DNA from: Lactifluus volemus
Lineage: Eukaryota > Basidiomycota > Agaricomycetes > Russulales > Russulaceae
DNA length: 64,000 nucleotides
Direction of reading: 5' to 3'
Assembly (NCBI GenBank): GCA_022376515.1
Contig: WTXI01000173.1
Coordinates: 1-64,000 of the forward strand
The notes beneath the pieces were generated by a model, which was given only the letters and a program-made list of their open reading frames with translations, did no database searches and was not told the DNA's origin. Below, one piece after another: positions 43,492 to 54,117 of this stretch; positions within the stretch are counted from its first letter, which is position 1, and each line of letters begins with the position of its first letter. Both the position numbers and the translations under genes were made by a program.

Positions 43492-45212
43492 ACAGTTTAC
43501 CCTCTTTAGACTTTCTGAATGTATTATGGGCAGAGAAAAGAACATTAGACACTGTTACTTATCCGATTAGATCCTTTCTCTGAGATCAGACCCATAGTCT
43601 CTCCTTTTAGGTCCCTGCCATTCGTTTGTTATCATAGGCTTTGTGTGCGTTACATTGTGGGTGCACACAGTCGTGACGTTATCTGAACAATTTCCCATTA
43701 GTACTTTTCAACTAAACACGTAGTACGTGATTGTAATATTGGGTCAAACCGTTTGAAAAGTAACTCGGAAGCTACGGGGTTGGCTCACGTGAGAGTTTTC
43801 CGCTACACCGCCGAGTTCAATTCGACCCGCAAGTCGCTCATCATTGCCCGAGGCAGGCGGGGGTCGCGGAGCTCAGCACCTAGATGGCTAAGCTTATACC
43901 CGGCGGGGCGGCGCCTCGTGCCTCGTGACATGGCACCTCCGGGCCGCGCCTGCACTTTTCTGCGCACTGTTACCTCGCCACCGACTTTTGCAGCTCGATT
44001 ATCCCTTCCGCACAATCAATTGGTGAAACGGGAACTCATCACTATTAATAAATAGTGAACTTATGCGCAATATGTTCCATTTTTTTTTGTTTTCCTCCAC
44101 GTCTCGCAACTTCCTACCTAGTGCTACCACCGCGCGATCGCGTCTGAATTTGGCAGGTCAATGGAAAAGAAACGAGCTCTATGTGGTGAATGTATGTTAG
44201 CAGCGAGCGTTGGTTCGTCAATCATCATGTGATGACAATATGATACAGCTCTGCTCCAGGCAGAGACAGATCGTTCGTTATGCATGCAGGCTTGTTCGGG
44301 GAGACATGCTCTGCATGTATGGGACACCTACTTGGATAAGGGTGATACTCGCTCCGACCGCTGTTAAGCCAAGCACTGGAAGGCAAAAATGCCTGACATG
44401 TGGTCACCAGCATGAGCGCACTCGGACGATAACTGTGTTGACCATGGGAACCACAGCGGCAGAAGATCTTCGCAGATAGTTGCAAGCACCACAAATTTCT
44501 AGCAATGACCTGGGCACAGCCAGAAAAAGTAACGACGACAAGGATGGAGGAAAACACGCTTTCCGGATGCCGATGAGGACAAAACCAGTGCGGTGCCATA
44601 TCATTCGCACTTGAGCCTGCCTTCAGATGACAAAAGGAATAAGGCACATACCGAATTCGCAGTTTTCAGCCGCAGGAAAACCGTCCCATACTAGCCGAGC
44701 TCGGCAGACGTCGGCTAGCCTAAACGATTTTTTTTTTCCTGATGATTTCCGAGAAACATGGCCCGCGAACAAAAAATTCTCATACTCCGAGATGGTGGCA
44801 GACTCTGTGTCGCAAGCTGGTAAACCTCTTATTTCAAGTGCCTTATCGTCCGGAATATGGTTCCCATATTCTGGGTCAGTGGCAACATGGAGCTTTCCTT
44901 TCAGCTGTTCGGGTAGTCCCGGGCATGTGCCCCGTACAGGTACTGTACTGTACTACTGTAGTAATATCAACCACGCCACCACGCCATCCAGAAACGCCGT
45001 TGTTGTGCAATTTGATAACTGTCAGTGTATTCCGAGTCAACTTCCGACCAACTTCCGACCCTGACCTGGAACGGCAGGTGACATGGCAGGTGACACGCGC
45101 GTGATGGAACCATATCTGGGATTTTCCTCGGCATTCTACCAGGGTCATTCATTGCTAGCTGTGGTTTAGAGCCTCATCCGTTTTTTATTGCCGAGTGTAC
45201 CTTACACCATCG
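43492..45212. repeat. Array spacer, unit 7
   Basis: Shorter version of the spacer: GAATTCGACCCGCAAGTCGC near 43820, T-run near 44080, a mutated palindrome near 44686, and TACTGTACTGTACTACTGTA near 44941. No gene seen. Confidence 0.65.
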
Positions 45213-45221
45213 TATATAAAG
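45213..45221 (+). promoter_or_regulatory. TATA box of CPL1-like copy 8
   Basis: TATATAAAG, 100 nt before the ATG. Confidence 0.65.
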
Positions 45222-45312
45222 CCATTGTACTGCGGGCCTGCGGCTCCTCGGGGTCATTTCTCTTGCCCTATCCATTCTCTTTTTCTCGAACGGAGACTTT
45301 CTTACTCGCGGT

Positions 45313-46495
45313 ATGCGTCTCTTCAAGCACCTTTCTCTTCTCGGTCTGTTCTTCGGGGCTCGTGCATCGTCCCTTAAGACGCGAGAGCTAGCATCACACC
45401 CTCTAGATGCACGCGAGCTCCTCGACGTGTGCGCGCTCGTGAAAACAAGTGATGTTGATTTCCCCGACCAAATTGCTATTTTGTCTTTCATGGGCATCAT
45501 ATGTCGGTCAATCCGCTAGACTATACTATGACACCATACCTTATCGAATGTCTCAGGCTTGTGTAAATCATCCCTTCCCGCTTTCATTCAGACGAACCCA
45601 TACGCAATCGTGGCAGTCGCGGAAGCCCAGGGCGGAGCATCGACTGTCACCTCCGTTTTGTCGGACATCGTACGTGAAACGGAGAGATTCCTTGAGCATT
45701 TATTCTAACTTGACTTGAACTTCAGATCGACCTCTATGCCGCAATTAGCAACTGCCCCTACCCGGACCACAGCATCCCCGTCTGTGTTGACAGAAACGCG
45801 TGCGCGTTTAAATGCATGGACGGCTTCACGGCTTCCCCGCCCGACAACCCGACGACGTGCGTTTGCGACGCATCCTCAGTCGTCTGCAACGGCCAGTGTG
45901 TGGAACCTGGGTCGTGTCCCACGAGCGCTCCGTCGACAAAGAAGAAACGTTGGATTGGCAGCGGTACCTGTGCCGAGATGGGTACTGAATGGGCTGCATG
46001 TGGTGTCTTTGGCGGCGGTGCCCGTTCATGGGAGTGCATCAATACAGCTCGCGATCTCGAAAGCTGTAAGTACTTCCCCAAGAAAGTTTTTTGCCTCAAT
46101 ATGCGCATATCGAATGACACGGGTTTCGTCTTGATCCAGGTGGAGGGTGCATGTTACCTCTGACACCTTATGTTCCAATCGGCCAGGATTGTTCTTCCCT
46201 CCCCGGTGTCGCAGACGTCGCCTGTATTGGAGGCGAATGTGTTGTCCACCGTTGCCTCCCAGGATACGTTCCTGCTCGGGACGGCAGCCATTGCATCTCT
46301 AGGCACAGAAAGATTTTACCGCATTCTGAGTATGACGAAGATGAAGCTGAGTCTGTACCTGCGAGAGTTTATGGGCCTGGACACGTCCCTCTGGGGAAAC
46401 AGAACGGTGAACGCTCCACCCCAGGCCTATTTAGACTTGCTATATGTATTATGGGCAGAGAAAAGAACACTGGACACTGTTATTTTTCCGATTAG
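45313..46495 (+). CDS. CPL1-like secreted cysteine-rich protein, copy 8 (extended C-terminus)
   Basis: Exons 45313..45502, 45557..45669, 45726..46065, 46140..46495; 332 residues. Two oddities. First, six bases usually present after the intron 1 acceptor are missing; splicing at the same AG still works because the split codon becomes TGC, so the CLC motif is rebuilt across the junction. Second, the usual stop after the RKRKH tail is lost by a small indel near 46402, so the frame runs 33 codons into the 3' flank and ends CYFSD, adding two cysteines. The CPL1 core also has IGGEC instead of IAGEC, and the cysteine-rich module has NACAFKC. Confidence 0.84.
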
Positions 46496-47885
46496 ATGCT
46501 TTCTCTGAGTTCAGACCCGTAGTCTCTCACTTTAAGTCATATTTGCATATTAGTACTTACATTCCGTTCCGTTTCACGGTTTGATTCCTGCCATTCGTTT
46601 GTTACATTGTGGGTGCACACAGTCGTGACGTTTTCTGAATAATGCCCCATTACAGTAGTACTGTTCAACTAAACGCGTAGTACGTGATTGTAATATCAGG
46701 TTAAAAATCGAATTCGGAACCTACTGTTGGCTCACGTGATCATGAATCATGATAGTTGTCCGTCTGCGATCCCGCCGAGTTCAATTCGACCCGCAAGTCG
46801 CTCATCATTGCTCGAGGCGCCTCGTGCCTCGTGACATGGCACCGCGCCCACCACCGCAAGGTGCGCCTCCCCCGGGCAGACGCAAATGCTTCACTGCACT
46901 TCTTTCTCATTTTATCATGCACTGTTACCTCGCTGCCAGCTTTTGCAGCTCAATTATCCCTTCCGCACAATCAATTGGCGAAACGGGAACTCGTCGTTAC
47001 ATAATGAAATTATGCGCAATACGTTCCAATTTTTTGGTTTTCCTCCAGCTTCCCTAGTGCTACCGCCACGTGATCGCGTCTTAAGCTTAAGGCCTCGACC
47101 ACCGACCTCTCTTTTGTACTCGCAGGGATATCAAAATAATGGAACCATTCTCCAGTAGTAGGAACTTGGGCTCACAAGTCTTTTCCGTGATTGAGTCTGC
47201 ATCACATAGTTCAGGGCCTATACACACTTTGACACTGGCGGGCAAGTGCGCGTATAGTAGGCATATCCAAATTTGTAAATGCATTGGCCTGAAAACCGCT
47301 TCAGCGGCTCCCAAGCGAATCACAGTTTCAGCCACAGGAAAACCGTGCATGGCTAGCCAAGCTCGGCTAGCATCGGCTGCGAACAAATATTTTCATACTC
47401 CGAGATGGTGGCAGACTTTGCGTCGCTAGCTGGAGTAAACCTCTTATTCTAAGCGCCCTATCATCCAGAATATGACTCATATTCTGAGTCAGTGCTGGGC
47501 ATGTTCCTCGTTCTCATAATGTACTAGTAATGTGAACCACGCCACCATGACACTGTTGTGGAATTTTCATTACTGTCAGTGTATTCGTGACCCTGACCTG
47601 AAAGGCCTGAAATGGCAGGTGACACGGCGCCTGCGTGATGGAACCATATTTGGGATACTCCTTACTGATGGCATTCTACTACCACTGTCCTTTCATATCT
47701 TGCTATTTTTCAGGTTGAACTAAGCTTTTATGAATAAGGTGCTATTGTAGTTCCAACTGAAGGGTCATTCATCCCTAACTGTGGTTTGAGCTACAGAGCC
47801 TCATCAGTTTATTGCCAAGTGTACTGCCAGTGGACAATCATACAGTCACTGCCGAGTGTACCTCACACCATTGTAAGTTATATAA
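46496..47885. repeat. Array spacer, unit 8
   Basis: Contains the same landmarks in shortened form (GAATTCGACCCGCAAGTC near 46780, mutated palindrome near 47347, CTGTGGTTTGAGCTACAGAG near 47779). Ends with TATAA at 47881-47885, the target of the solo LTR. Confidence 0.65.
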
Positions 47886-48073
47886 TGTTGGGATTTGGAA
47901 CCCCTATCACGTCGAAGTTAGGAATGGTGGAATCATGTGAAAGCTGTTAGTGCCTTCACGGTGATGTGGAACAACTACTTTCGTAGCAAGCAATCCAAGC
48001 TCTTCGTTCCCAATTTCTTCCTCGGCGTTATCTCGCTTTCCTCTGAACTGCTGAGTTCAAATTCACTTCTTCA
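47886..48073. mobile_element. Solo LTR, 188 bp, TG...CA, TSD TATAA
   Basis: Begins TGTTGGGATTTGGAACCCC and ends TTCACTTCTTCA, with the 5-bp target duplication TATAA on each side (47881-47885 and 48074-48078). Start, end and 5-bp duplication are those of an LTR retrotransposon; length and TGTTGG start resemble Copia-type LTRs. No internal region. It interrupts the TATA box that the other array promoters have intact. Confidence 0.82.
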
Positions 48074-48080
48074 TATAAAG
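48074..48080 (+). promoter_or_regulatory. TATA box of copy 9, regenerated by LTR insertion
   Basis: TATAAAG, 98 nt before the ATG, formed from the right-hand target duplication of the solo LTR. The conserved GCCGAGTGTACC upstream block is now about 200 bp further away. Confidence 0.6.
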
Positions 48081-48171
48081 CCATTGTACTGCGGGCCTGC
48101 GGCTCCCCGGGGTCATTTCTCTTGCCCTATCCATTCTCTTTTTCTCGGGCGGAGACTTTCTTACTCACGGT

Positions 48172-49275
48172 ATGCGTCTCTTCAAGCTCCTTTCTCTTCT
48201 CAGTCTGTTCTTCTGCGCTCGTGCATCGTCCCTTAAGACGCGACAGCCGGCGTCACAGTCTCTAGATGCACGCGACCTCTCCAACGTGTGCGCGTTCGTG
48301 AACTCAGAGCTTACTATCTCCGACCCAAACTTCAATGTTTTTTCCGTTGGCCCGATAGGTCGGTCACTCCCCCAGAGCAAACAGTGACACCGTTCCTTAT
48401 CGAATGTCTCAGATGCGTGCCTGTGTACATCGACCCTTCAGGATTTCGTTCAGACAGACCCAGTCGCATCCACGGCAGCCAGCGAAGCCCTGAACGGAGC
48501 ATCGACTGTTATCGACGAATTGACTGGCCTCGTACGTGAAACGGAGAGATGCCTTAAACATTTATTCTAACTTGACTTGAACTTCAGATCCTCGTAGCTG
48601 CCTCAAATTCGGGCTGCAACTACCCGGACCACAGCGATCCCGTCTGTGTTGGCCAAGACCCGTGTGGGTTTACATGCACGGACGGCTTCACGGCTTCCCC
48701 GCCAGATAACTCGACGACGTGCATTTGCGAGGCACCCTCGGTCGTCTGCAACGGCCAGTGTGTGGAAGCTGGGCCATGCTCTACAAGCGCTCCAAAAATA
48801 TCAAAGGAGAAACGCTGGCTTGGCAGCGGCACTTGTGCCGAGATGGGTCCTGAATGGGCTGCATGTGGTGTCTTTGGCGGCGGTGCCCGCTCGTGGGAGT
48901 GCATCAATACGGCCCGCGATCTCGAAAGCTGTGAGTACTTCCCCGAGAACTTTTTTGCCTCCATATGCGCATATCGACTAACGCCGGTTTCGTTTTGATT
49001 CAGGTGGCGGATGCATGCTACCTTTGACACCTTATGTTCCAATCGGCCAGGATTGTTCTTCCCTCCCCGGTGTCGCGGACGTTGCCTGTATTGCAGGTGA
49101 ATGTGTTGTCCACCGTTGCATCCCGGGATACGTTGTCGCGCGCGACGGCAACCACTGCGTCTCTAGGCATGGAAAGATTTCACAGCATTCTGGGCACGAC
49201 GAGGACGAAGCTGAGTCTGTACCTGCGGGAGTTTATGGGCTGGAACACGTCCCTCTGCGGAAACGGGAACATTGA
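48172..49275 (+). CDS. CPL1-like secreted cysteine-rich protein, copy 9
   Basis: Exons 48172..48358, 48413..48531, 48588..48930, 49004..49275; 306 residues. Nearly identical to copy 6 through exon 2 and much of exon 3, but exon 4 is of the copy 7/8/10 type (CSSLPGVADVAC, GYVVARDGNHC). Intron 3 begins GTGAGT rather than the GTAAGT of its neighbours. N-terminal differences to copy 6 are RLFK for HLFK and ASQSLDARD for ALHSLDARD. Confidence 0.88.
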
Positions 49276-51237
49276 ACGGTCCACCCTTTTTAGACTTTCT
49301 ATATGTATTATGGGAAGAGAAAAGAACATTGGACACTTACTTACTTATCTGATTAGATGCGATCAGACCCGTAGTCTCCGAGTCTCCTTTTAGGTCATAC
49401 TACTTACACCCTGTTCCATTTTATTGTCGTGCGTGCCATTCGGACCATCGTTTGTTATCCTAGGCTTTGTGTGCGTTATATTGTGGGTGCACACAGTCGT
49501 GACGTTTTCTGAATAATACCCCATTGATACTGTTCAAATAAACACGTAGTATGTGATTAGATATTGGGTCAAAAATCGTTTAAAAGTATTTCAGAGGCTA
49601 TGTTGGCTCACATGATAGTTGTCCGTTATGTCGCCGACTACAATTCGACCCGCAAGTCGCCCATCATTGCTCGAGGCAGGCGGGGGTTACGAAACTCAGC
49701 ACACAAATGGCTAAGCTTTATTTAATACTCGGCGGGGCGGCGCCTCGCCGCCGACTTTTTCAGCTCGATTATCCCTTCCGCACAGTCAATTGGCGAAACG
49801 GGACCTGTCATGTTATGCGCAATCGTTCCATTTTTGTTTTTGTTTTCCTCCACGTCTCGCAACACCCTACCTAGTACTATCGCGGTCTTGAGTGTGCAGG
49901 CCAACGGAAAAGGTACGGGCTCGATGCGGTGGATCATTTAAAGAATGTATGCTAGCACTGGCAGCTTGGCTCGCAGCGACAATCAATCCCAGGCCGCTGG
50001 TGCGTCACGGTCATGTGATGACCATATGATATAGCTCTGTTCCAGGCAGAGACAGATCGCTCGTTGCGCATGCAGTGGCGTTCGGGGAAACGTGCTCTGG
50101 CAGTACTCATGCGTCTGATATTACATCAAAAGAAGGACTGGTACTAGTACTGGTACGAGTAGCGCGAGTGCGATTCTGCATGGATTTCCTAGCACACGTC
50201 CCACAGGCTGGGGGTTAATTCCGAGTCCGAGTCTTCAGCTTCATCAGCTTTATATTAGCCTCTGCTTTGACTTGACAGCCGGACAGCCTATTCCTGCGGC
50301 CACTGAGAGTGAGAGAACGCGTCGCTACTAGTACTACTGGCACTAGCCATAATAGTAGTGGAAGTAAATATGCAGCCTTCGAGTTGGCACGTGCGTCAAA
50401 TACTAAGCTTGATGCTGCAGAAGAAGAACTTGAGCTTCCGATGGCGTCGAGCGTACTGAAGTAGGTATGTGCTAGTACGGTTTTGGCGCAGATCAACTAC
50501 GCCGAGGGCACCAGGCGATCACAACCCAGGGACTCGGAAACTTTCCGAGATGAGTCCCAAGCAAGCCGGGCCCGGAACGTCTCATCATGTGGCATGGAGA
50601 GCACGGTGAACGTGTTTTGTGACCTTCTCCCAATTCAAGCTGAGCCGAGAGCTGACCGGCGTAGATGGGGGCCCAGTTTGTGTTGGGCTTCTAGGCTGTT
50701 CCGGGTTAGCATTTCAGAAGGGATCGCAATTGGAAGTAAGAGGTGTTGGACTTCAAGCTTCATGAGACGCAAAGAGGGGCCCAGAGACAAACGGGCATAC
50801 TGGGATATTTGGGTTGGAAAGGGAGGAAGGGTTGGGATGGGGAAATGGGAAATTGAGGCCAGGAAAGGAGGGCTTACACCTAGTGGAGACGCAATTAGTC
50901 TTTAAGTGGAGAAGTGTGACTAGACATGCCAGATACATCCGGAGATACTCTCGCCGACTCGGACGACCGCACCTCTAGCCGCTTCTAGTCCAAGGCGAAA
51001 ATGAGAACCGCCTTTGGTCGCTCTAGTTACACACGATGGGGCTATCTTACATTGCAAGTGATTGAGGCCTCACGTCTGTGACACGTGCTGGGTGGCCGTG
51101 GTGAGGAGCGCCCCACGTCGAGATGCACCGGGATACGGTCTTGCGAGCTAGTTAATCCTCTTCCGGCATGCCATCTCAGATGCAAGGCACGAGGGGTGAC
51201 TATCAAACGGAATAAGGCACATCCCGAATTCGCAGTT
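49276..51237. repeat. Array spacer, unit 9
   Basis: 49276-50570 repeats the 3' flank and spacer landmarks; stem-loop CTCGGAAACTTTCCGAG at 50533-50549. 50570-51180 pairs with 40720-41600. A 140-codon open frame at 50483-50905 has no domain and is interrupted in the paralogous spacer, so I do not call it a gene. Confidence 0.65.
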
Positions 51238-51479
51238 CCTTTTTCTTTTTAAAAAAAATCTGCATTTGTATATCGCAACGTGTAGCTATGATAAAGACGC
51301 GGTCCCCGGGGTACAGGGGTGGATCATGCGGCGGGAGAGAAAGGAGTGGGTGGTAGCGTTGCGCCGACCGTGAGGTCGGAGTTTGGTGGTGTTACGGGGG
51401 GAGGGATGGAGGTTCGTAGTATACAGTATGCTAAACTTCGGGGTCGGCCGACCACTGAGACAGGGCTAGCCCCGGGCTG
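51238..51479 (-). mobile_element. 5'-truncated LINE fragment, about 240 bp
   Basis: Inserted between CGAATTCGCAGTT and TCAGCCGCAGGAAAA, which are contiguous in the other spacers (for example 35692-35713). The left edge has a T-rich run and ATTTGTATATCGCAAC, a mutated form of the LINE tail, so it is a minus-strand 3' fragment. No clear target duplication. Confidence 0.6.
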
Positions 51480-51988
51480 TCAGCCGCAGGAAAATCGTGC
51501 ATGCAAGCCGAGCTCGGCTAGCAATAACCGTTTTCCTGATAATTTCCGAGAAACACGGCGGCCATTGCCTGAAATGGCCTGCGAACAAAAAATTATCATA
51601 CTCCGAGATGGTGGCAGACTCTGTCTCACCAGCTAGTAAAGTTAAGTAAACATCTTATTCCGAGCGCCCTATCGTCCAAAATATAGTTCTCATATTCTGG
51701 GTCAGTGGCAGCACGGAGCTTTCCTTTGCAGCTATTCGGGCAGTCCTGGGCATCTCATACTGTACTAGTAATGTCAGCCACGCCACCATGACACCGTTGT
51801 GCAATTTCATAACTGTCAGTCAACTTTCGACCCTGACCCTGAAATGGCAGGTGACACGCCTCCATGATGGAACCATATTTGGGATGCTCCTTTCTGATGA
51901 CATTCTTCATTTCTTACAGTATCTAGCGGTGGTATGAGCTACAGAGCCCTCATCGGTTTTCTATCGCCGAGTGTACCTTACACCATTG

Positions 51989-51997
51989 TATATAAAG
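51989..51997 (+). promoter_or_regulatory. TATA box of CPL1-like copy 10
   Basis: TATATAAAG, 97 nt before the ATG. Confidence 0.65.
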
Positions 51998-52085
51998 CCC
52001 TTGTACTGCGGGCTAGAGGCTCCTTGGGGTCATTTCTCTTGCCCTATCCATTCTTTTCTCGTGCGGAGACTTTCTTACTCGCAGT

Positions 52086-53192
52086 ATGCGCTTCTTCAAG
52101 CTTCTTTCTCTTCTCTGTCTGTTCTTCTGGGCTCGTGCATCATCCCTTAAGACTCGAGAGCCAGCATCACACCCTCTAGATGCACGCGAGCTCCCCGACG
52201 TGTGCGCATTGGTGAACGAATATCTTGCTGTCCCCCTCCAGAGTGGCTATAAGGATTCAGTTGGCTTTCTATGTCAGTCATTCCCCTAGACTATACTGTG
52301 ACACCGCTCCTTATCGAATGTCTCAGATGTCTGCCTATGTAAATCAGACCTTCCCGTTTTTATTCAGACAAACTCAATCGCCATCGCGGGAGTCAAAGAA
52401 GCCCTGGGTGGAGCACCGACTGTCACCTCCATTTTGACAGACCTCGTACGTGAAACTTAGAGATGCCTTGAGCAATTATTCTAACTTGATTTATCTGAAC
52501 TTCAGATCGACAGTTTTGCCGGATTTGCGCACTGCCTCTACCCGGACCACAGCATTCCCGCTTGTTTTGACATCAACCCGTGCAGGTTTCATTGCACGGA
52601 CGGCTTCACGGCTTCCCCGCCCGACAACCCGACAACATGCATTTGCGAAGCACCCTCGGTCGTCTGCAACGGCCAGTGTGTGGAGGCTGGGTCGTGCCCC
52701 TCAAGCGCTCCGTCAGCGGCGAAGAAGCGCTGGCTTGGCAGCGGCACCTGTGCGGAGATGGGTCCTGAATGGGCTGCATGCGGTGTCTTTGGCGGTGGTG
52801 CCCGTTCATGGGAGTGCATCAATACGGCCTGCGATCTCGAAAGTTGTAAGTACTTCCCCGATACTTGTTTTTTGCCTCTATATGCGCATATCGACTGACA
52901 CGGGTTTCGTCTTGATTCAGGTGGCGGGTGCGTGTTACCCCTGACACCTTATGTTCCAATTGGCCAGGATTGTTCTTCCCTCCCCGGAGTCGCAGATGTC
53001 GCCTGTCTTGCAGGTGAATGTGTTGTCCACCATTGTCTCCCAGGATACGTTATCGCGCGCGACAGCACCCATTGCGTCTCTAGGCACGGAATGATTTCAC
53101 AGCATTCTGAGTACGACGAGGACGAAGCTGAGTCTGTACCTGCGAGAGTTTATGGTCTCGAACACATCCCTCTAAGGAAACGGAAACATTGA
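52086..53192 (+). CDS. CPL1-like secreted cysteine-rich protein, copy 10
   Basis: Exons 52086..52272, 52327..52445, 52506..52845, 52921..53192; 305 residues. Signal peptide MRFFKLLSLLCLFFWARAS. Private end of exon 1 (EYLAVPLQSGYKDSVGFL), exon 2 begins YVCLCKSDLPVFIQTN. The conserved TARDLESC reads TACDLESC, a CGC-to-TGC change that adds a cysteine just before the CPL1 core. CPL1 core is otherwise complete, with VHHC for VHRC. Confidence 0.87.
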
Positions 53193-54028
53193 ACGGTCCA
53201 CCCTCTTTAGCCTTGCTAAGTGTATTATGTGGAGAGAAAAGAACATTGGACACTGATTAAATGCTTTCTCTGAGGTCAGACCCGTAGTCTCTCCTTTTAG
53301 GTCATACTTACACCCCGTTCCGTTTTACTATTTGATTCGTGCCTTTCTGGACCGTCGTTTGTTATCCTAGGCTTTGTGTGCGTTAGATTGTGGGTGCCCA
53401 CAGTCGTGACATTTCCTGAATAATAATGTTCCTCAATAGTGCTGTTCAGCGAAGTACGTAGTACCTGATTGTCATATTGGGTCACTTAAAGCACTTCGGA
53501 GGCAGTCACCAAGCGCATTGCCAATCATAAAGCTACTACTACCCGGCGGCCCAGGAAAGGATGAACTAGCCATAATAGTACAATCCGCTATTTCATAATG
53601 CATAAGGGGTTTTTTTTTTTTATCCACATTTTTATAGCGCAATGTGTCTACAACTGACAAATGCGCTCGACATGACAATCTGAACCACCAAAACTAATCT
53701 GGTGGGCTGGGGCGTATTGATGCATAAAGGTTGTCCCAACCCTAAAGCTAGATTTATGCATCATTGCATCACAAGATATGTCACACACGTGGGACAATCT
53801 GTGACACTTGTCGAAATTGCTGTAACAAAACTGCTAAAGGGACTGACTAGTTTTCATTGTTTGTGTGCAATGTAGTGTCTCGACACCAGTGATGCAATGA
53901 CTATGCACGGTACCTTAGCTGTGGTTTGAGCTACAGAGCCTCATCAGCTTTTTATCGCCCAGTGTAGTACCACTGTTCCGGACAACCGTGACACAACCAT
54001 GTGCCGAGTGTACCTTACTACAACATTC
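53193..54028. repeat. Short array spacer with LINE tail
   Basis: Reduced spacer. 53608-53719 holds a T-run plus ATTTTTATAGCGCAA, a diverged LINE tail, flanked by ATGCATAAGG (53598-53607) and ATGCATAAAGG (53720-53730) as a possible target duplication. CTGTGGTTTGAGCTACAGAG near 53919 marks the next promoter region. Confidence 0.55.
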
Positions 54029-54117
54029 TATATAGGCTATGTATCGCGGCTCCTCAGGATCATTTCTTTGCTCTATCCATTCTTTTTTTCTCGTGCGGAG
54101 ACTTTCTTACTCGCGTT

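Noticed and set aside
50483..50905. 140-codon open frame in the spacer behind copy 9
   Set aside because: The paralogous spacer at 40620-41280 does not keep it open, and no motif is present.
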